64,000 nt of DNA, taken from assembly GCF_021129195.1 (NCBI RefSeq), contig NZ_JAJOHW010000045.1, positions 62,001 through 126,000 of the forward strand, in the 5' to 3' direction. This DNA is from Chromobacterium aquaticum. GTDB lineage: Bacteria; Pseudomonadota; Gammaproteobacteria; Burkholderiales; Chromobacteriaceae. The notes beneath the pieces are model-generated. The model worked only from the letters and a program-made list of their open reading frames with translations. It was not told where the DNA came from and searched no databases. A program made the translations under genes and the position numbers. Below, one piece after another: positions 10,482 to 19,851 of the stretch; within the stretch, counting starts at the first letter, position 1, and every line of letters starts with the position of its first letter.

Positions 10482-12524
10482 TTACGCGGTGGTCGTCGGA
10501 CGCGCGGCTTTTTGCGGCTGGGCCGGCTCACGCTCGGAGTAGTTGTCCACATCGATGCCCAGTTTTTCGAAACGCTCGCGCTCGATGGCTTCCACTTCCT
10601 CCGGCTGCACGTAGTAGTCCAGGTCGTTGTCGTAAGCGCGCGCCAGCATGCAGCCGATGATGCCCACCAGGCCGACGATGGCCAGCCACCAGATATGCCA
10701 GATCAGAGCGAAGCCCAGCACCGTGGTGAAGCCGCCGATATAGAGACCCACCGCGGTGTTGCGCGGCATGTGGATGGGTTCGTAGGACTTGGGCACCGCG
10801 TAGGCCACGCCCTTTTCCTTCATGTCGGTGAAGGCGTCGATGTCATGCACCACCGGCAGCTTGGCGAAGTTGTAGAACGGCGCCGGCGACGAGGTGGACC
10901 ATTCCAGGGTATGGCCGTTCCACGGGTCGCCGCTGACGTCGGCCAACTGCTTGCGGTCGCGGATGCTGACCACGATCTGCAGCAACTGGCAGGCGATGCC
11001 GCAGGCGATCAACAGCGCGCCGAACAGCGCCAGGTACAGCCACGGCTCCCATTCCGGATTGGTGGTGTAGTTCAGGCGGCGGGTCATGCCGAGGAAGCCC
11101 AGCACGTACAGCGGCATGAAGGCGAACATGAAGCCGATCTGCCAGAACCAGAACGAGGCCTTGCCCAGTTTCGGGTTCAGCTTGAAACCGAACACTTTCG
11201 GGAACCAGAAGGTGAAGCCAGCCAGGTAGCCGAACACCGCGCCGCCGATGATGGTGTTGTGGAAGTGGGCGATCAGGAACAGGCTGTTATGCAGCACGAA
11301 GTCCGCGCCCGGCACAGCCATCAGCACGCCGGTCATGCCGCCGATGGAGAAGGTGACCATGAAGCCCAGCGTCCACAGTATGGGGGTTTCAAAGCGCAGG
11401 CGGCCGCGGTAGATGGTGAACAGCCAGTTGAACAGCTTCACCCCGGTCGGGATCGAAATGATCATGGTGGCGATGCCGAAGAAGGCATTGACGCTGGCGC
11501 CGGAGCCCATGGTGAAGAAGTGGTGCAGCCACACCATGAAGCCCAGGATGGAGATCGCGCCGCTGGCGTAGATCATGGACTTGTGGCCGAACAAGCGCTT
11601 GCCGGTGAAGGTGGACACCACTTCGGAGAAAATGCCGAAGGCGGGCAGCACCAGCACATAGACCTCGGGATGGCCCCAGGCCCAGAACAGGTTCAGATAC
11701 ATCATCGCGTTGCCGCCGGCTTCCGCGGTGAAGAAATGGAAGTCCAGGTAGCGGTCCAGGCTCAGCATCGCCAGCGCGCCGGTCAGGATGGGGAAGGAGG
11801 TGGCGATCAGCACATTGGCCCAGGTGCAGGTCCAGGTGAAGATGGGCATTTCCATCAGCTTCATGCCGGGGGCGCGCATCTTGATCACGGTGACCAGGAA
11901 GTTGATCGCCGTCAGCGTCGTTCCTATCCCTGATATCTGCAAGGCCCAGGTATAGTAATCCACCCCCACGTCCGGACTGAAGGCCAGCCCGGCCAGCGGC
12001 GGATAAGCCACCCAGCCGGTGCGGGCGAAGTTGCCCACGCCCAGCGACAGGTTGACCAGGATCACCGCGGCCACCAGCAGCCAGAAACTCAGCGAGTTCA
12101 GGAAGGGGAAGGCCACGTCGCGCGCGCCGATCTGCAGCGGCACCACGATGTTCATCAGGCCGGTCATGAACGGCATCGCCATGAAGATGATCATGATCAC
12201 GCCGTGGGCGGTGAAGATCTGGTCGTAGTGTTCAGGCGGGAAGATGCCATGCGCGCCGCCGGTGGCCATCGCCAGTTGCGCGCGCATCATCAGCGCGTCG
12301 GCGAAGCCGCGCAGCAGCATGATCATGGCGACGATGATGTACATCACGCCTATCTTCTTGTGGTCGACCGAAGTCAGCCACTCGGTCCACAGATAACCCC
12401 ATTTGCCCATCTTGGTGATCAGGGCCACCAGCATCAGCCCGATCAGGCCGGCGCCACCCAACGCGCCCATGATGATGGGCTCGTGGAAGGGGATGGCGTC
12501 CAGCGTCAGTTTGCCTAACAGCAT
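10482..12524 (-). CDS. cyoB: Cytochrome bo3 quinol oxidase subunit I
   Basis: This is the 680-residue catalytic subunit, which oxidises ubiquinol and reduces O2 to water. It has the heme-copper oxidase signatures: His107 (low-spin heme ligand region AHGVIMI), [12 protein letters not shown] with the Cu-ligand His cross-linked to Tyr, the His-His pair in VWLHHFFTM, and AHFHNTI carrying the two heme ligands. About 15 membrane helices are visible. The start is 7 bases after the cyoA stop, with GGAG inside the end of cyoA. Confidence 0.96.
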   Translation of the reverse strand: MLLGKLTLDAIPFHEPIIMGALGGAGLIGLMLVALITKMGKWGYLWTEWLTSVDHKKIGVMYIIVAMIMLLRGFADALMMRAQLAMATGGAHGIFPPEHYDQIFTAHGVIMIIFMAMPFMTGLMNIVVPLQIGARDVAFPFLNSLSFWLLVAAVILVNLSLGVGNFARTGWVAYPPLAGLAFSPDVGVDYYTWALQISGIGTTLTAINFLVTVIKMRAPGMKLMEMPIFTWTCTWANVLIATSFPILTGALAMLSLDRYLDFHFFTAEAGGNAMMYLNLFWAWGHPEVYVLVLPAFGIFSEVVSTFTGKRLFGHKSMIYASGAISILGFMVWLHHFFTMGSGASVNAFFGIATMIISIPTGVKLFNWLFTIYRGRLRFETPILWTLGFMVTFSIGGMTGVLMAVPGADFVLHNSLFLIAHFHNTIIGGAVFGYLAGFTFWFPKVFGFKLNPKLGKASFWFWQIGFMFAFMPLYVLGFLGMTRRLNYTTNPEWEPWLYLALFGALLIACGIACQLLQIVVSIRDRKQLADVSGDPWNGHTLEWSTSSPAPFYNFAKLPVVHDIDAFTDMKEKGVAYAVPKSYEPIHMPRNTAVGLYIGGFTTVLGFALIWHIWWLAIVGLVGIIGCMLARAYDNDLDYYVQPEEVEAIERERFEKLGIDVDNYSEREPAQPQKAARPTTTA

Positions 12525-12531
12525 GTCTTGA

Positions 12532-13467
12532 TTACTCCTTCACCGTCAGCGGCTCGCACAGGCTTTTCGCCAGCGCGGCCAGTTTGACGTCGGCCTCGGT
12601 AGCGGCCAACGAGGTGCGGCCGCTCATGTATTTGTGCAGCACGCCCTGGAACAGATAGGGGGTGACGGCACTGTAATAGGCCACCGGATTCTTCTCGCTC
12701 GGCAGCACCAGGCCGCGGTAGCCGTTCACGTCCAGCGCCTTGCCGGAAGCCTTGACCTTGGCGACCCAGGCCTCGAACTCGGCCGGCGTCTTGGTGGCGA
12801 CGGCATTGAACTTCATGCCGGAGAAGCCTGCGCCGCTGTAGTTGGCGGAGAAACCCTTGTACACGCCCGGCTCATGCGCCAGCAGGTGCAATTGGGTTTG
12901 CATGCCGGCCATCGCGTAGATCTGACCGCCCAGTTGCGGGATGAAGAAGGAATTCATCGCCGCGTCGGAAGTGATCTTGAAATTCACCGGCACATTGCTG
13001 GGGAAGGCCAGTTCATTGACGGTGGCGATCTGCTGCTCCGGGTAGATGAACAACCATTTCCAGTTCAGCGCCACCACCTGCACCTCGATCGGCTTCTGCT
13101 CCGAATCCAGCGGGCGGTACGGATCCAGCTTGTGGGTGGTCTGCCAGGTCAGCACGGCGAGGAAGGCGATGATGATGCAGGGAATCAGCCAGACCACCAG
13201 CTCGATCTTGGTCGAGTGCGACCATTTCGGCTCGTAGGCGGCGTCCTTGTTGCTGGCGCGGTATTTCCAGGCGAAGAACAGGGTCATCACGATCACCGGG
13301 ATGACCACCAGCAGCATCAGCGCGGTTGCCGTGATGATCAGGGACTTCTGCTCCGCCGCCACCGGGCCCTTGGGATCAAGGATTCCGCCTTGACACCCGG
13401 CGAGCAGCAGCGCCGAAGCTACAGCAAGTCCCCGCCACAGGCGTGAGGGTCTTTGGTTTCTCATCAT
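12532..13467 (-). CDS. cyoA: Cytochrome bo3 quinol oxidase subunit II (lipoprotein)
   Basis: Read from ATG 13467, the protein has 311 residues. The N terminus is a lipoprotein signal ending in the lipobox LLLAGC. Two transmembrane helices follow (around [19 protein letters not shown] and [17 protein letters not shown]), then the periplasmic cupredoxin-like domain ([24 protein letters not shown]). As in CyoA generally, the CuA ligands of cytochrome c oxidases are missing. ATG 13464 is an equally possible start. Upstream residues in the open frame lack similarity and are excluded. Confidence 0.93.
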   Translation of the reverse strand: MMRNQRPSRLWRGLAVASALLLAGCQGGILDPKGPVAAEQKSLIITATALMLLVVIPVIVMTLFFAWKYRASNKDAAYEPKWSHSTKIELVVWLIPCIIIAFLAVLTWQTTHKLDPYRPLDSEQKPIEVQVVALNWKWLFIYPEQQIATVNELAFPSNVPVNFKITSDAAMNSFFIPQLGGQIYAMAGMQTQLHLLAHEPGVYKGFSANYSGAGFSGMKFNAVATKTPAEFEAWVAKVKASGKALDVNGYRGLVLPSEKNPVAYYSAVTPYLFQGVLHKYMSGRTSLAATEADVKLAALAKSLCEPLTVKE

Positions 13468-13922
13468 TAACGACTTTACGGGTTGAACATTCTTGTTATC
13501 GCGCCCGGGCGCGAGCGCTTGCGCGCCATTCGCCCCGGCAACAGCAATCCAGGTCCGGTGCATGACCGGACGGCAACGGCAAATCCTTGCAAGGTCGACG
13601 ACCACGCAAAATTACATTGTCATAACAAAAGGCAATGCGGAAATCGCAGCGCGAGCTGATCAAAATCGAAAGTTCGGCATGATCAATCGACAGGGACGAC
13701 GCGAGTCGTCCCGAGTGGATGGCGCGACAGCGGAGCGGCCACAAGGGCGGCGCCAATGCCGGCATCGCAACGCTGACAGGCCGGTGAACCCTCGGGCGGC
13801 GATGCGGGTTCCGGCGGGCGCGAAAGGCCCGAAACAGCGCATGTGTCGTGCGGGAGATCCCGGTTCAGAAAGCCAGGCGGGCCTATTAAAAAACAGTTCG
13901 CCACCAAGTTTCAAGGGCAAGT

Positions 13923-13936
13923 TTGATCTGGATCAG
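13923..13936. promoter_or_regulatory. FNR/ANR-like box 1 upstream of cyo
   Basis: TTGATctggATCAG matches 9 of 10 fixed positions of the FNR/ANR consensus TTGAT-N4-ATCAA. It lies about 460 bases upstream of cyoA, far for a direct operator unless the transcript starts well upstream. Repression of cyo by FNR-type regulators under low oxygen is known in other bacteria. Confidence 0.45.
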
Positions 13937-13965
13937 ACCCTGAATCCAGACAAATGCTAAGCGAA

Positions 13966-13979
13966 TTGTCTTGGATCAA
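13966..13979. promoter_or_regulatory. FNR/ANR-like box 2 upstream of cyo
   Basis: TTGTCttggATCAA matches 8 of 10 fixed positions of the FNR/ANR consensus, with a perfect right half-site. Its centre is 43 bases (about four helical turns) from that of the first box, a spacing that would place both on the same face of the DNA. Confidence 0.35.
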
Positions 13980-14240
13980 GGACAGAAAGTTCCCCGAAGC
14001 ACAGCCCCATCTTGTTCTAGAACGAACGCATGAAGTAAATACTCGAACCTATGCACAGTTTCAATCTGTTACAAAAAAACCGGAACTCGCGCTCTTGCGG
14101 TGCACAAAAACAACGCGATTCAACACAAACCACAACAAATCAATCAAGCAATTCCTATAGCTCACCGCGAAGCGCGGCGACGAAGACCTCACCATGCCGC
14201 GGGATAACCGGGAAAGAAGCGGCGAGCGCCGGAACGACTC

Positions 14241-16157
14241 TCAGTCGCCGCCCAGACACAGCAGCGCGTTGCGCAGGAATTGCTCGAAATCCCGACTCTC
14301 CGCCAGCCGCGCCGCGGCGCGCTGGCGCATGAAGGACACGAACAGATCGTAGATCGCCATCGCCTCCTCGTACTCGGTCTTGCTGATCGCCAGCAGGAAG
14401 ATCACCCGCGCCGCGCCGCCCTCGCCCCAAGCGACGCCGTGCGGCGCGATGATGGTGCATACCGTGGTCTTGCGCGCCAGCAAGCCCAGCGAGTGCGGCA
14501 AGGCGATGCCGTCGCCCAGCATGGTGCTGAGAATGTCCTCGCGCTCGCGCACCGAGGGCAGGAAATCGGCATCGACATAGCCCTCCTCGCGCAGCTGTCC
14601 GCAAACGCGCTCGAACAAGGCCTGCTGGCTCAGCCCCGGTTCCGCCACCCAGAAATGCTGGGCGGAAAAGTAGCGCTCCAGCATATAGGGCCGGGTACGA
14701 TCCACCGCCACCAGCCGCGCCAGTTGCTCCAGCTGGTAATCCGACGGAAACGGCGACAACAGCGCCACCGGCTTGCGCTTGTCCTCCAGCCGCACCGTGG
14801 ACACCACGAAGTCGGCGGCCACATGCTCCAGCGCCTCGTATTCCTGACAGGACAAGGCGGCGCACACCTCAAGCTGCGGAAAACGGCGTTGCAACACCGC
14901 CTCCAGCGTACGCAGCGTGGCGTTGCCGCCGTCGCACACCAGCAGCGCCTGCGGCCGGCGCAGATAACCGATCTGGTAATGACGCTCCAGCCCCACGCCG
15001 ATATGCAGCACCAGGTAGCCGATCTCGTTTTCCGAGATCCGGTACGGCGAGTGCTTGGCCCAGCTCGACACCGCCGCCAGCGTGAAGTCGTAGGCCAGCG
15101 CGTAATGCTGCTTGATGTCGGCCAGCACTGGATTGGGCAGATTGATCTGGTAGCGCACCCGGGTGATCATGGTTTTGACGTGGGTGACCAGATCGTCGCG
15201 CAATTGCCTATCCTCGCGCAGATCGTAGCGGTAATGGCGGTTGATGTAGTCAAGGATGTAGCGGACCAGCGCGTCGGCGTCGTCGGCGTTGATCGCGCTG
15301 GGCAGCAAGCCGCTCAGGCTGCGCGCGGCGATATTGACGCAGAGGAAGGCTTGCTCGGCGGCGGCGATCTCCACCCCGCTCATGCGCCGCAGCAGGCCGG
15401 CGATGTGGCGCGCGGCCTGCTCCGCCGCCGGCGGCGTTTCCTCGCCGCAGAAATCCTGCAGGGGAAAACCGTCGACGATGCGCTTGGCCGCCACCGCGCA
15501 ATAAAAGCTCAGGAACTGGGCGCCGTCGTCGCTGAGGCGGACGCCAGCGCGGCTCAGACAGCCGGGCAAGCTGGCGCGCACCGTCGCCAGCGCGTCGCTC
15601 AGCACCGGATCGCCGTTTAACAGCGGATGGTCCGCCCGCTCCGCCGCCAGCTGCGCCAACAGATCGCTGAGGCAGACGCGGATGGAGGATTCCGCGCCCA
15701 GCAGCTTCATGCCGTAATGCGGCTTGGCCTCTATGCTCAAGCCATAGCCGGCCAGGCGCTCGCGCACCTCGGCCATATCGGCCTGCAAGGTGGCTCGGCT
15801 GACGCACCAGGCATCGGCCAGGTCCTGCAATTTCAAGGCGTAGGCGGAACCGAGAAACTGCGCCAGCAGGTATTGCACCCGCTCCCCGGCCTGCCGCGGA
15901 ATGGCACGGCCGGAGCCGGACTGCGACCGCACGCGCTGGAAGCGTTCCGGGTCCTCGGTCTGCAGCCGGTAGCCCTCGCCGCGCTTGAGCACGAAGCGCG
16001 CGCCGTGCTCGGCCAGAATGGCGTTGAGCGCCTCGATGTCGTTGCGCACGGTGCGGGTGGATACCGCCAGCCGGCGCGCCAGTTCCTCCTGCGGCAGCGC
16101 TTCCGCCTGCAGCGCGGCAAAGGCCTGGGCCAGCCGCTGATAGGGGAATTTGACCAT
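14241..16157 (-). CDS. BglG/MtlR-type regulator: HTH, two PRDs, EIIB-like and EIIA domains
   Basis: This 638-residue regulator has an N-terminal DNA-binding HTH (PQEELARRLAVSTRTVRNDI, 22-41) and a second HTH-like segment near 112-126. PRD1 (about 175-285) and PRD2 (about 295-395) follow, then an EIIB-like segment with Cys408 in LLVCDGG and a C-terminal EIIA of the fructose/Ntr type with the phospho-acceptor His555 in GIALPHS. PRD2 keeps conserved His residues (His326, His385). In PRD1 the usual His positions appear to hold other residues. It is the last gene of the operon and most likely activates it. No PTS permease is encoded here, so its phosphate donor is unclear. ATG 16157 follows AAGGAGG; an upstream ATG at 16178 would place that site inside the gene. 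Confidence 0.85.
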   Translation of the reverse strand: MVKFPYQRLAQAFAALQAEALPQEELARRLAVSTRTVRNDIEALNAILAEHGARFVLKRGEGYRLQTEDPERFQRVRSQSGSGRAIPRQAGERVQYLLAQFLGSAYALKLQDLADAWCVSRATLQADMAEVRERLAGYGLSIEAKPHYGMKLLGAESSIRVCLSDLLAQLAAERADHPLLNGDPVLSDALATVRASLPGCLSRAGVRLSDDGAQFLSFYCAVAAKRIVDGFPLQDFCGEETPPAAEQAARHIAGLLRRMSGVEIAAAEQAFLCVNIAARSLSGLLPSAINADDADALVRYILDYINRHYRYDLREDRQLRDDLVTHVKTMITRVRYQINLPNPVLADIKQHYALAYDFTLAAVSSWAKHSPYRISENEIGYLVLHIGVGLERHYQIGYLRRPQALLVCDGGNATLRTLEAVLQRRFPQLEVCAALSCQEYEALEHVAADFVVSTVRLEDKRKPVALLSPFPSDYQLEQLARLVAVDRTRPYMLERYFSAQHFWVAEPGLSQQALFERVCGQLREEGYVDADFLPSVREREDILSTMLGDGIALPHSLGLLARKTTVCTIIAPHGVAWGEGGAARVIFLLAISKTEYEEAMAIYDLFVSFMRQRAAARLAESRDFEQFLRNALLCLGGD

Positions 16158-16203
16158 GAGCCTCCTTCTTAAACCCATCCGCGCCCGGCCTCCCCGGACG
16201 CGT

Positions 16204-16938
16204 CTACAACAAGGCTTTCACCATCGACAACAACCGCTCCACGTCGCCGGGCCGGGTTTCGCCGCTGGCGTCGATGATGGAGCTGTACACATGCGGAATC
16301 ACCTTGGGCACGCCGGCGTCCAGCGCCAGGCGGACAATCTCGCTGAAATTCTCCAGCGTGATGCCGCCGGTGGGTTCCAGCCAGAAATCATGGCGCGCGC
16401 AGGCCTCCGCCACCGCCAGGTATTCCTCGCGGCAATCCAGCCCGCCCATCGGGAAGTACTTGATCGAACTGCCGCCCATGTCCTTGAGCATGGCGATGGC
16501 GGTCTCCACCGGCGCGGCGCAGACCGGCGCGCCGGCACTGAGCGGGCCGGTGGACACCTTGACCAGGCCCGGAATGCCGCTGGGCGAAACCAGGCCGTTG
16601 ACCACGGTCCGCGCCTGGCCCAACTGCGCGCGGCTGGCGCCGACGCCGGTGAACACCTGGTTGACGTGCTGCGGCTGCACCTGGCCGACAATGGCGCTGA
16701 CCATGTCGGACTGGCGCGGATCGCCGGCGCCCAGCCCCACCGACAAGGCGTTGTCTATCAAGGCCGCGTACTCGCGCATGTCCGCCACCGCGCTGTCCAC
16801 GTCTGCGTAGTTCTTCGACAGCACGCCCACCAGCACATGGCCTTCCGCCGCCTGATGAATCTGACGGGCATTGTGCTTGCTTCCAGCCAGTACATTCAAG
16901 CACACGCGGTCTTGATAAAAATGGGGTTCCAGTTTCAT
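16204..16938 (-). CDS. dgaF: KDGP aldolase family protein (DgaF-like)
   Basis: This 244-residue TIM-barrel protein is of the DgaF type, which splits 2-keto-3-deoxygluconate-6-phosphate into pyruvate and glyceraldehyde-3-phosphate. Lys160 in GGSSIKYFPMGG is the expected Schiff-base lysine, and EPTGGITLEN near the C terminus is the phosphate-binding part. A much longer open frame reaches 17637, but that extension is a shadow of dgaE; ATG 16938 overlaps the dgaE stop by 4 bases. It would act on the product of the DgaE-type lyase encoded upstream. Confidence 0.87.
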   Translation of the reverse strand: MKLEPHFYQDRVCLNVLAGSKHNARQIHQAAEGHVLVGVLSKNYADVDSAVADMREYAALIDNALSVGLGAGDPRQSDMVSAIVGQVQPQHVNQVFTGVGASRAQLGQARTVVNGLVSPSGIPGLVKVSTGPLSAGAPVCAAPVETAIAMLKDMGGSSIKYFPMGGLDCREEYLAVAEACARHDFWLEPTGGITLENFSEIVRLALDAGVPKVIPHVYSSIIDASGETRPGDVERLLSMVKALL

Positions 16939-18053
16939 GCTTGTTCTCCCGTCAGCAAGCGGCGGATGCGCGAGCCGATCTGTTCCAGCTGAGCGGCGTC
17001 CACGCTGCGCGCGTCCACCTCCAGCTTGCCCTCGTTGGCCCGGTATTCCCGGAAATAAATGGCGACCTCGCCCTGTTTCAGCGCGGCGGCCACGCCCACC
17101 GCGCTGACGCCGGTGACGCTGGCGTCGAAAGCGATCTCGGCGCGGGCGATGTCGCGGCCGGCGGCGTCCCAGACCAGGCGCGCACTGATGCCGGCGATCT
17201 GGTTCAAGCCGGCGATGAAGGGCCGCAGCCGCTCCGCCATCGCCGCCCCGCTTTCCTGCTCCTGCTTCAGATAGCGTTCTATCGCGCACGCCAGGCCCAG
17301 AATGCCCTCCTTGCCCACCTTCATCGCCCGGCCTATGCCCTGGCTTTGCAGCTTGACCCATTCCACATACTGCCGGCGGCCCAGCACCAGGCCGCTGGTT
17401 GGCCCCTCTATCGCCTTGGCTCCGCTGTAGATCACCAGATCGGCCCCTTGCTGGTAATAGAGGCGCAAGTCTTCCTCCGCCGCCGCGTCGACGATCAGCG
17501 GCACCTTCCGGCGGCGCGCCACCTCGGCGGCCTCGGCCACGCCGAGCACGCTTTTCTGCAAGGCGTGGTGGGACTTGATATACAAAATAGCCGCCGTGCC
17601 GGGGCCGACCGCCGCTTCCAATTGCGCGGTCGAGCATTCATTGCCCCAGCCGGCTTCCACCACCTGGCCGCCGCCCAGCGCCACCATGGTGCCGACCGGC
17701 GCGCCGAAATTGACGTTATGCCCCTTGGGCAGCACGATCTCGCGCGGTCCGGCCACTGGCTGCGCATGCAGGTTCACCAGCAGGCGCGGATCGTCGCGGA
17801 CGATGACGGCGGCCACGGACTGGGCGATGCCGGCGGCAGCGCAGGACACCACCGTCGCGGCCTCCACTTGCAGCAGCCGAGCGATATAGTCGCCGGTCTT
17901 GTCGACCAGATCCTTCATCTCGAAATACCGTTCCAGGCCCTGCACCATCGCCGCCCTCACCTCCGGCGCCGGCGTGGACACACCGAGCAGGGTCATGCGG
18001 CCGGAAGCGTTGATCACCGGCTTAAGCTGGTACTGCTCATAAATTGAAGACAT
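16935..18053 (-). CDS. dgaE: DgaE family PLP-dependent ammonia lyase (SelA-like fold)
   Basis: This 372-residue fold-type I PLP enzyme of the SelA-related group has Lys213 in IYSGAKAIEGPTSG as the cofactor lysine. DAAAEEDLR (189-197) supplies the acidic residue contacting the pyridine nitrogen, and CAAAGIAQS (71-79) the phosphate-binding turn. In Salmonella the related DgaE removes ammonia from D-glucosaminate-6-phosphate to give KDGP. The start overlaps the preceding amidohydrolase gene by 17 bases, and the stop overlaps dgaF. The exact amino-sugar acid handled here is not known. Confidence 0.87.
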   Translation of the reverse strand: MSSIYEQYQLKPVINASGRMTLLGVSTPAPEVRAAMVQGLERYFEMKDLVDKTGDYIARLLQVEAATVVSCAAAGIAQSVAAVIVRDDPRLLVNLHAQPVAGPREIVLPKGHNVNFGAPVGTMVALGGGQVVEAGWGNECSTAQLEAAVGPGTAAILYIKSHHALQKSVLGVAEAAEVARRRKVPLIVDAAAEEDLRLYYQQGADLVIYSGAKAIEGPTSGLVLGRRQYVEWVKLQSQGIGRAMKVGKEGILGLACAIERYLKQEQESGAAMAERLRPFIAGLNQIAGISARLVWDAAGRDIARAEIAFDASVTGVSAVGVAAALKQGEVAIYFREYRANEGKLEVDARSVDAAQLEQIGSRIRRLLTGEQA

Positions 18054-19170
18054 GACAAGCCTTTCCGTGTTCGGTGGGCAGCAAGACGCCGCCCGCCACC
18101 GCCGCCAGCGGCGTCAGGTGCCGCACGCCGGTCAGCGTGTCGCCGTCGCTGTCGCTCTGCGGCCGCGGCGCAGTTTCAATGTCGAAAATGGTGAGATCGG
18201 CGTCCGCGCCCACTTCCAGCCGGCCTTTGCCGCCCAGTCCCAGCGCCTCGGCCGGCTTCCGGGTCACGCAGTCCAGCACTTTCTCCAGCGGCATGCCTAG
18301 GCTCAGGAACTTGGACATCACCGCCGCCAGGCCGAATACCGGCCCGGCCACGCGGTTGCGGCAATAGATGTCCGAGCTGATGGTGTCCGGGTACACACCC
18401 AGCGTCATCGCCTCGCGCGCCACGCGGAAGCTGAAACTGGCGCTGCCATGACCGACGTCCAGCAGCACGCCGCGCTCGATCGCGGCCCGCACCGAGGCGC
18501 GCAGCGCGCCGGCGGCGTCCAGGATGCGGTTGGGCTTGCCATTGAAGCAGTGGGTAACGATGTCGCCCGGCTCCAGCCATTCGGCGATCTCGTCCAGCGA
18601 CGGCGGGGTGTTGCCGATGTGCACCATCAAGGGCAGCGGCCCGAAGCGCCGCTGTATCTCCTTGGCCCGCGCCAGCGGCGCAACGCCGTTGGCGCCGACC
18701 ACGCTGCCGCTGAGCCGCGCCTTGATGCCGATGATGAAATCGCGATGCGCGCGGATGGCCGCGCCGGCCAGCGCCACGTCGACGTCGTCCAGATTGGCCA
18801 ATTCATGCTGAGTGACGAGGCCGATGCGCGAAATGTTCAGCAAGGCGCGCACATCGGTGCGGCAGCCGCCGGCCAGTTCTCGGAAGGAGGCAATGTCGTC
18901 GGCGCCGACACTGCCGGCGTCCACCACCGTGGTGACACCGCCGGCCACGCCCACCTGGTCCGGCTCGTCGTAATAAATCGGCGAGGCCGGGTTGCAATGC
19001 ACATGGCCGTCTATCCAACCGGCGCTGAGCCGCCAGCGCCCGTCCAGCCGCAGCGTGCGCCGGGCCGGGCCATCCAGCCGCCCCAGCCCGGCGATCTTGC
19101 CGTGACGGGTAGCGATGTCCAGCACCGAGCCGTCGGCCAGCAGGGCATTCTTGATCAGCAAGTCATCCAT
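18037..19170 (-). CDS. Amidohydrolase/deacetylase family metallohydrolase
   Basis: This 377-residue protein of the dihydroorotase-like amidohydrolase superfamily carries HVH (His56, His58) in GWIDGHVHCNP. Further metal-site candidates are Lys in IGIKARLSG, His in MVHIGNTPP, His in VTHCFNGKPN and an Asp/His in LDVGHGSASF. It probably removes an acyl group from an N-acylated substrate before the PLP lyase acts. GAGGGGG precedes ATG 19170. The longer open frame up to 19236 overlaps the previous gene and is not used. Cytoplasmic. Confidence 0.85.
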   Translation of the reverse strand: MDDLLIKNALLADGSVLDIATRHGKIAGLGRLDGPARRTLRLDGRWRLSAGWIDGHVHCNPASPIYYDEPDQVGVAGGVTTVVDAGSVGADDIASFRELAGGCRTDVRALLNISRIGLVTQHELANLDDVDVALAGAAIRAHRDFIIGIKARLSGSVVGANGVAPLARAKEIQRRFGPLPLMVHIGNTPPSLDEIAEWLEPGDIVTHCFNGKPNRILDAAGALRASVRAAIERGVLLDVGHGSASFSFRVAREAMTLGVYPDTISSDIYCRNRVAGPVFGLAAVMSKFLSLGMPLEKVLDCVTRKPAEALGLGGKGRLEVGADADLTIFDIETAPRPQSDSDGDTLTGVRHLTPLAAVAGGVLLPTEHGKACHVFNL

Positions 19171-19180
19171 CGCCGCCCCC

Positions 19181-19834
19181 TCATGCAATCGCCACCGGAA
19201 ACAGCGTGCCCAGCAGCATCGCACCCAGGATGGCACCGCCGGTGATGGGCTTGCCCCATAGATAGAAGACCAGCGCGCCCAGCAGCGAACCGACGCCGAT
19301 GGGAATCGACGCCGCCATCGCCGACAGGATGATCAGCGGACCGAGGAAACGGCCGGAGGAATTGCCCGCGCCCATCATCACGTCGGCGCCGTAAGTGGAA
19401 TTGCCCTGGTTGATGGTGAATTTGCGCGCGAAAACGATCACCGCGCCGATCTGCAAGCCGATCACCATGCCGGTGGCCAGCGCCGCTCCGAAGTTCTCCA
19501 CCGGGAACAAGATGCCGGCACCGAGGAACATCGCCGGAATGCCAAGGCCGACGCCGGTCATGATGGCCCCGCCTATGTCCAGAATGCCCACCAGCGAACC
19601 CTCAATCACCCGGGCGAACAAAAAGCTGGCGCCAAAAGCCGCCACCGCTCCATAGACGCCGGTATCCATGCCGGCGCGCAGCATCGACACGAAGGCCACC
19701 TCGTTGAAGGCGCCGATGCCGTAGACGTAATACATATGCGTGCCGGCGAACACGCCGGCGGACAACAGCCCCACCAGCAAGGGAAAAGACCAGTCCGCCA
19801 GCCAGAAGCCGCCGGCTTGTGCTTGTTCAGTCAT
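19181..19834 (-). CDS. DUF4310 family membrane protein
   Basis: This 217-residue protein is very hydrophobic, with five to six glycine- and alanine-rich helices (for example FPLLVGLLSAGVFAGTHMYY and GAILGAMLLGTLFPVAIA). I recognise the DUF4310 family, for which no function is established to my knowledge. It is adjacent to and overlapped by a second membrane gene (DUF4311), and together they probably form the permease of this operon. The ATG at 19834 has GGAG six bases upstream; ATG at 19837 is possible. Confidence 0.8.
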   Translation of the reverse strand: MTEQAQAGGFWLADWSFPLLVGLLSAGVFAGTHMYYVYGIGAFNEVAFVSMLRAGMDTGVYGAVAAFGASFLFARVIEGSLVGILDIGGAIMTGVGLGIPAMFLGAGILFPVENFGAALATGMVIGLQIGAVIVFARKFTINQGNSTYGADVMMGAGNSSGRFLGPLIILSAMAASIPIGVGSLLGALVFYLWGKPITGGAILGAMLLGTLFPVAIA

Positions 19835-19851
19835 CATTCTCTCCTTCAGCC

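Larger units (their letters stand above)
13468..14240. other. Gene-free region upstream of cyoA
   Basis: About 770 bases lie between the cyoA start and the stop of the PRD regulator gene. Short open frames here (for example 13493-13960 on plus) have no recognisable protein features. The part from 13890 to 14150 is clearly poorer in GC than its surroundings and holds two FNR-like boxes. A weak promoter-like pair on the minus strand (TTGCCT at 13630-13635 and TAATTT at 13609-13614, spacer 15) could serve cyoA. A long leader or an unseen small RNA cannot be excluded. Confidence 0.5.

Noticed and set aside
10512-11933. 473-codon plus-strand frame opposite cyoB
   Set aside because: His/Gln/Asp-rich antisense of membrane helices; cyoB is certain.
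13493-13960. 155-codon plus-strand frame in the cyo upstream gap
   Set aside because: No recognisable domain, composition of random sequence, no convincing ribosome site.
16939-17637. Apparent N-terminal extension of the KDGP aldolase that could suggest a fusion
   Set aside because: It is a shadow of dgaE. ATG 16938 with a 4-base overlap fits the family length.
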